64,000 nt of DNA from Paenibacillus sp. E222. GTDB lineage: Bacteria; Bacillota; Bacilli; Paenibacillales; Paenibacillaceae. Positions 61,192 to 64,000 of the stretch are shown piece after piece; positions within the stretch are counted from its first letter, which is position 1; each line of letters opens with the position of its first letter. Under the pieces are notes generated by a model. That model was not told where the DNA came from. It saw only the letters and a list, made by a program, of their open reading frames with translations, and searched no databases. The position numbers and the translations under genes were made by a program. The stretch spans positions 7,452,895 to 7,516,894 of the forward strand of contig NZ_CP058552.1 in the NCBI RefSeq assembly GCF_013401555.1, given 5' to 3'.

Positions 61192-62559
61192 TTAGTGTTG
61201 GTCTGCGATTACAAAATCCTCTCGTTTACGCTCAATATATTCCGCTATTTCGCTGATGGATTCCTGATACCAACGATTGATCGCTTGCAGCGTTGCTGTT
61301 GCGTTATAGGCGATGGGAGTAAAGGACTGACTTTCGCTGGTAGATATATGTGTCTGAAACATCTGAATTGAAGCCTGGGCATCATTCGAGAAGTCACTTA
61401 AACTCAGCCTCATCTCCCGAGCAGCCTGCGCTAACTCTTCCGGTGTTAATTGAATCTTGCCCCCGCCTTTTCCACTAACCATTCCTGTAGCCGCTGCAAT
61501 CAACGGAGGAACAATGCCTGACATCAAATTGGAGAACGTGGCTAATGCTTCCTGATGTGCTGTCCATCTTGGAGAAATATCAATGGTTTCACCTGTGCTC
61601 CGGTCTATTAGCGGTCCTTTTAGATTTCCATTCTCATCAAACTCATATTGATCCATGGAATGATAACCCTTGCCTTCGTCCTTCGAGAATGAATCAAAAA
61701 ATCTCATAATATCACCAACATGAAGCTTGTCCAGATCCACACCTACTCTTACGTCATGAACTAACATCGGTGAGCCTGCACCCAGAGGCTGAAAAGGAAC
61801 CTTTAACTGAAACTGAAATTTCCAATTCTGATACATCGCATTAGCGGTGTCAAAGTCCTGACCCTTATACACGGTACTTCCTACGTGCCTGTCATATTCA
61901 CTTATTCCCCCAGCCCCTACAGAATCATTGGGATGAACCACGTTAACCATTTTGTTATCAAAATGACCCTCATTCACCTTGGCCAAACTGACATCATCCA
62001 GCAGATTCGTTACACTAGGAGCACTATACGTCATCCCAGACACATCCTGACGAGCAGCTACATATTGAGCCAAACCGCCACCCAGGGAATGACCCGTCAA
62101 TGAAATGTCTGAATCAGGGTACGCCACCTTCACCGCCTCATACAATTCCTCAGCTTGGTGGAACTGATTATTTTCCCAATCCAATTTATCCTTCATAAGT
62201 TTGAAGGGACTATTTTTAAATATATTATGACGTTCTGGATCGGTTATCGCATCTTCAAGCCTTCTGGTTCTGCCACCTACGACATCGAAGGCATCTGTCT
62301 CAATATCAGCTGCTTTTCCAATAATACCTTCAGGTTCAGTACCTCTATAACCGATGATAACTTGATTTGTTTTGGGATTCTCAAGAACTATAGCATCAAA
62401 TCCTGAATACGCACTATGCAGACTTGCACCCTTTGGTTCAACCGTTCTCCAATCCTTGTACTCATCCTTGTCCAAAATATCACTACGACCTGCAGGAACA
62501 TCCGTATATGCAAGCTCAGATATTTTTAAATATAATTCGTCAGTCATGTATTTATCCAT
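61192..62559 (-). CDS. Class 3 lipase with C-terminal WXG100-like domain (reverse-LXG toxin candidate)
   Basis: A 455-aa protein without signal peptide. The N-terminal alpha/beta hydrolase (about 1-300) has the nucleophile elbow LTGHSLGGGLAQYVAA with Ser158, the acid in VVHPNDSVGAG (D212) and the His in RHVGSTVYKG (H225), the full class 3 lipase pattern; the oxyanion region is IIGYRGTEPE. The C-terminal 110 residues are helical, with IQLTPEELAQAAREMRLSLS and a last helix INRWYQESISEIAEYIERKR, resembling a WXG100/LXG export domain. A lipase first and a helical export domain last is the layout of reverse-LXG type VII effectors such as staphylococcal TslA. ATG at 62559, 8 bases after AAAGGG. Confidence 0.85.
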   Translation of the reverse strand: MDKYMTDELYLKISELAYTDVPAGRSDILDKDEYKDWRTVEPKGASLHSAYSGFDAIVLENPKTNQVIIGYRGTEPEGIIGKAADIETDAFDVVGGRTRRLEDAITDPERHNIFKNSPFKLMKDKLDWENNQFHQAEELYEAVKVAYPDSDISLTGHSLGGGLAQYVAARQDVSGMTYSAPSVTNLLDDVSLAKVNEGHFDNKMVNVVHPNDSVGAGGISEYDRHVGSTVYKGQDFDTANAMYQNWKFQFQLKVPFQPLGAGSPMLVHDVRVGVDLDKLHVGDIMRFFDSFSKDEGKGYHSMDQYEFDENGNLKGPLIDRSTGETIDISPRWTAHQEALATFSNLMSGIVPPLIAAATGMVSGKGGGKIQLTPEELAQAAREMRLSLSDFSNDAQASIQMFQTHISTSESQSFTPIAYNATATLQAINRWYQESISEIAEYIERKREDFVIADQH

Positions 62560-62641
62560 CCTATTCACCCTTTCTTCTAGTTAACGGAAGTTGTATAATG
62601 CACATTATCAAACGACAACATTAGGAATATGAGGTGATTAC

Positions 62642-62956
62642 TTGAAAAAATCAGGATTACTTTTTATATTAATGATCTGCGCCATATCATTCACTTTAGG
62701 AGGATGTATGTCAAACGAGAAAAAAGAGATTATTCAAAAAGCTCAGGTAGCAAGCCAAGCCTATTTTAAAGAAAAGTATGGAATTGATGTTGAATTCACA
62801 GACCATAAGTTTATTCCCGCTGATTTATCCCATACCGTTTCTTTAACTGGATATGTGAAAGGAAACAAAGATCAGGAAATATTCACTATGGTCGATTATG
62901 ATACCTATGAAGTCAAGACGGGTTCAGTGCCAGATGAAATCAAGCCTCTTCAATAA
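62642..62956 (+). CDS. Small lipoprotein, candidate immunity protein of the lipase toxin
   Basis: A 104-aa exported lipoprotein. The hydrophobic signal (LLFILMICAISFTLGGC) ends in the lipobox LGGC; the mature domain has one helix (KKEIIQKAQVASQAYFKEKY) and a beta sheet (TVSLTGYVKGNKDQEIFTMV; DYDTYEVKTGSV), suggesting a small cystatin-like fold. The start is a TTG with GAGGTG 7 bases upstream. It is divergent from the lipase/WXG100-like gene with only an 82-base spacer. Reverse-LXG lipases are neutralised by surface lipoproteins encoded beside them, so immunity is plausible, but this is inference from position. Confidence 0.8.
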   Translation: MKKSGLLFILMICAISFTLGGCMSNEKKEIIQKAQVASQAYFKEKYGIDVEFTDHKFIPADLSHTVSLTGYVKGNKDQEIFTMVDYDTYEVKTGSVPDEIKPLQ

Positions 62957-63367
62957 ATGAATTCTACTTAACTCAAACAAACATATACGATTTTTTTATC
63001 TGAGAGCCTTGTAGATACTCGGCTCTTTAATTATGTAATAAGAAACCACTTCACTAGATTCCATCCTCTTTTTCCAAAAGAAGTAGAATCATTATAGTGC
63101 ATCTTCGGCGTGACGTGTACATAACAACTGAAAAATGAGTACAAAGTCTTTATCCTTTTGGGTAGTAGACAGTAGGTACATTCAAGTACTTAGGCAGTTG
63201 TTACCAGTAATAAGCTCACACTTTTGCGTGTATACGTGAGGAAATAAATCTAGCTTTATCCTAATAAAGTTAGTAGGCAGTAACTGTCCACATAATTTCT
63301 AGATATGCCACTGCCCTCACTTTAACATGCTATTCATTCAAAGGTATTTACCCTAATCAATCATGAT
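62957..63367. other. Intergenic region with operator-like direct repeats
   Basis: About 410 bases without a convincing gene. After the lipoprotein stop there is a weak hairpin, AGAGCC with GGCTCT (63003-63026), followed by TTAATT. Further right are two copies of a CTTTATCCT plus TAGTAG-CAGTA arrangement (listed separately) and an imperfect inverted repeat around CTCACACTTTTGCGTG. No start codon with a ribosome site leads into a long frame. Confidence 0.5.
63148..63282. repeat. Two imperfect direct repeats CTTTATCCT...TAGTAGnCAGTA
   Basis: Copy one is CTTTATCCT (63148-63156) plus TAGTAGACAGTA (63163-63174); copy two is CTTTATCCT (63254-63262) plus TAGTAGGCAGTA (63271-63282). The copies are 106 bases apart with different spacers (6 and 8 bases). 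A third, weaker relative, CTTAGGCAGTTG, lies near 63189. The pattern looks like a regulatory region with repeated protein-binding sites. Confidence 0.6.
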
Positions 63368-63649
63368 TCATTCCACCCACAAGGATACCCATATAAAAAT
63401 GCTGAACAACATAACTGGCATAAGCGCCCCAGTGGCTAACATGATCCAAAGTGTTACTGGCCTTACATTCTGGAAGTATTGATCAAACCAGTGAAATCGT
63501 TCTTTCCGCCATTTGGCAAACTTGAGTTGCCTGATCATATGCTTCAACATTTTATGCCGTTGCTTTCCTTCCTCCACTTCTTCCAGCGCATGTCTTAACT
63601 CGTCATACAAACACGCCTCTTCCTGCTCAGCCAGTGTGGTTGTCGTCAT
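63368..63649 (-). CDS. Small membrane protein with coiled N-terminal half
   Basis: A 93-aa protein. The N-terminal half is charged and helical (EACLYDELRHALEEVEEGKQ; RHKMLKHMIRQLKFAKWRKE); the C-terminal half has one or two membrane helices (TLWIMLATGALMPVMLFSIF then IWVSLWVE). AAAGGAGGGG precedes the ATG. No family was recognised. The gene before it on this strand appears to be a remnant. Confidence 0.75.
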   Translation of the reverse strand: MTTTTLAEQEEACLYDELRHALEEVEEGKQRHKMLKHMIRQLKFAKWRKERFHWFDQYFQNVRPVTLWIMLATGALMPVMLFSIFIWVSLWVE

Positions 63650-64000
63650 TCTGCATCCCCTCCTTTACCTAATTTAACACGGAAACGTGACCAAAGTTTG
63701 GAATTTTATAGAGAAATGAACTTAAGATTGCTCAGGTTCCACAATCATCTTCACCAACTCCTGATCTGAAGTTCTAAGAACAGGCCATTCTTTCAGAACA
63801 AGTCCGGATCAAGCTGTCTTCCCTCGTGTGATGCACAGCAAAAAGCGATCCTCTTCCATGACCAGCGTCAAGTTGGAGAACCGCCATAATGTACCGTTTA
63901 ATACAATTCAGTCGGGTTAAACATCACAGTGTGATACAACGATTACATTAGCCCACGTTTTTGATCAATTCATTCAAGCACACAGCACCCTGCGCACGCA
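63650..64000. other. Right edge of window
   Basis: About 350 bases with no intact gene. It contains a degenerate minus-strand coding remnant (listed separately). The last 90 bases show no ORF with a ribosome site, and a gene reaching in from beyond the edge cannot be excluded. Confidence 0.5.
63722..63907 (-). pseudogene. Gene remnant with an internal stop
   Basis: One minus-strand frame reads NGTLWRFSNLTLVMEEDRFL followed by LCITRGKTA, then a TGA at 63811-63809, and continues in the same frame as SGLVLKEWPVLRTSDQELVK followed by MIVEPEQS and a TAA. Both halves look like genuine protein, and only the single stop interrupts them. No start codon with ribosome site is present at the upstream end, and the frame is closed by a TGA at 63910-63908. 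It is probably the decayed C-terminal part of a gene; family not recognised. Confidence 0.5.

Noticed and set aside
1..64000. CRISPR arrays, tRNA/rRNA genes, insertion sequences, prophage genes
   Set aside because: No regularly spaced repeats, no cloverleaf or rRNA-like sequence, no transposase or phage structural motif was found on either strand.

Overview
The window looks like chromosomal DNA of a Paenibacillus-type, spore-forming, plant- or soil-associated Firmicute. The evidence is a gerA-type germination operon, strong AGGAGG-type ribosome sites throughout, several extracellular polysaccharide-degradation and oligosaccharide ABC-import modules with LacI, AraC and YesM/YesN regulators, a GH6 cellulase carrying FN3 and CBM3 modules, and a freyrasin-like ranthipeptide operon. 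No rRNA, tRNA, CRISPR array, insertion sequence or phage gene was seen.

Layout, left to right. (1) 0.3-3.3 kb: secreted GH6 cellobiohydrolase with a palindromic LacI-type operator in its long leader. (2) 3.3-10.1 kb, minus strand: a response regulator/histidine kinase pair and a membrane-anchored propeller-like protein, then a MacAB-type ABC export module (ATPase, FtsX-like permease, HlyD-like adaptor). (3) 10.3-13.8 kb, plus: an ECF sigma factor without an adjacent anti-sigma factor and a large secreted multidomain protein. (4) 14.5-20.2 kb: a phosphonate/phosphite-type import operon phnD-phnC-phnE-phnE, divergent from a leaderless 5'-nucleotidase-family phosphoesterase; together these suggest phosphorus scavenging. 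(5) 20.4-26.5 kb, minus, visibly AT-richer: a RiPP operon made of a 52-aa six-cysteine precursor, a SPASM radical SAM maturase, an ABC exporter, and a separate ABC ATPase with two membrane subunits.

(6) 26.8-30.5 kb: a sugar-catabolic trio (CBM9-like protein, xylose-isomerase-like epimerase, Gfo/Idh/MocA dehydrogenase) divergent from an AraC regulator. (7) 30.6-32.2 kb: a VOC protein and a WYL regulator. (8) 32.4-40.6 kb: a LacI-family regulator, a sugar ABC importer, a Gfo/Idh/MocA dehydrogenase, and a divergent secreted DUF4832-type protein. Five copies of a 13-bp palindrome around ATTTGCGGCAAAT lie only in the control regions of this module and very probably define its regulon. (9) 40.7-44.3 kb: a heterodimeric ABC exporter with one degenerate ATP site. 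(10) 44.6-51.2 kb: an LplABC-like importer controlled by a YesM/YesN two-component pair, with a consensus cre box in front of the permease genes.

(11) 51.4-54.5 kb: an unknown lipoprotein, a NERD-domain protein and a beta-hydroxyacid dehydrogenase. (12) 54.7-58.5 kb: gerAB-gerAA-gerAC, with gerAC split by one extra base. (13) 58.6-60.8 kb: small membrane and lipoprotein genes, two of which also appear frameshifted near their N-termini. (14) 60.9-63 kb: an N-terminal class-3 lipase with a C-terminal WXG100-like domain, a WXG100-like partner, and a divergent small lipoprotein. This resembles a reverse-LXG type VII secretion toxin, its helper and its immunity gene. The right end holds a small membrane protein, operator-like direct repeats and a gene remnant with an internal stop. 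The most notable items are the precursor missed by length-based ORF calling, the five-site LacI regulon, the lipase/WXG100/lipoprotein set, and the cluster of one-base frame disruptions between 57.8 and 59.5 kb.
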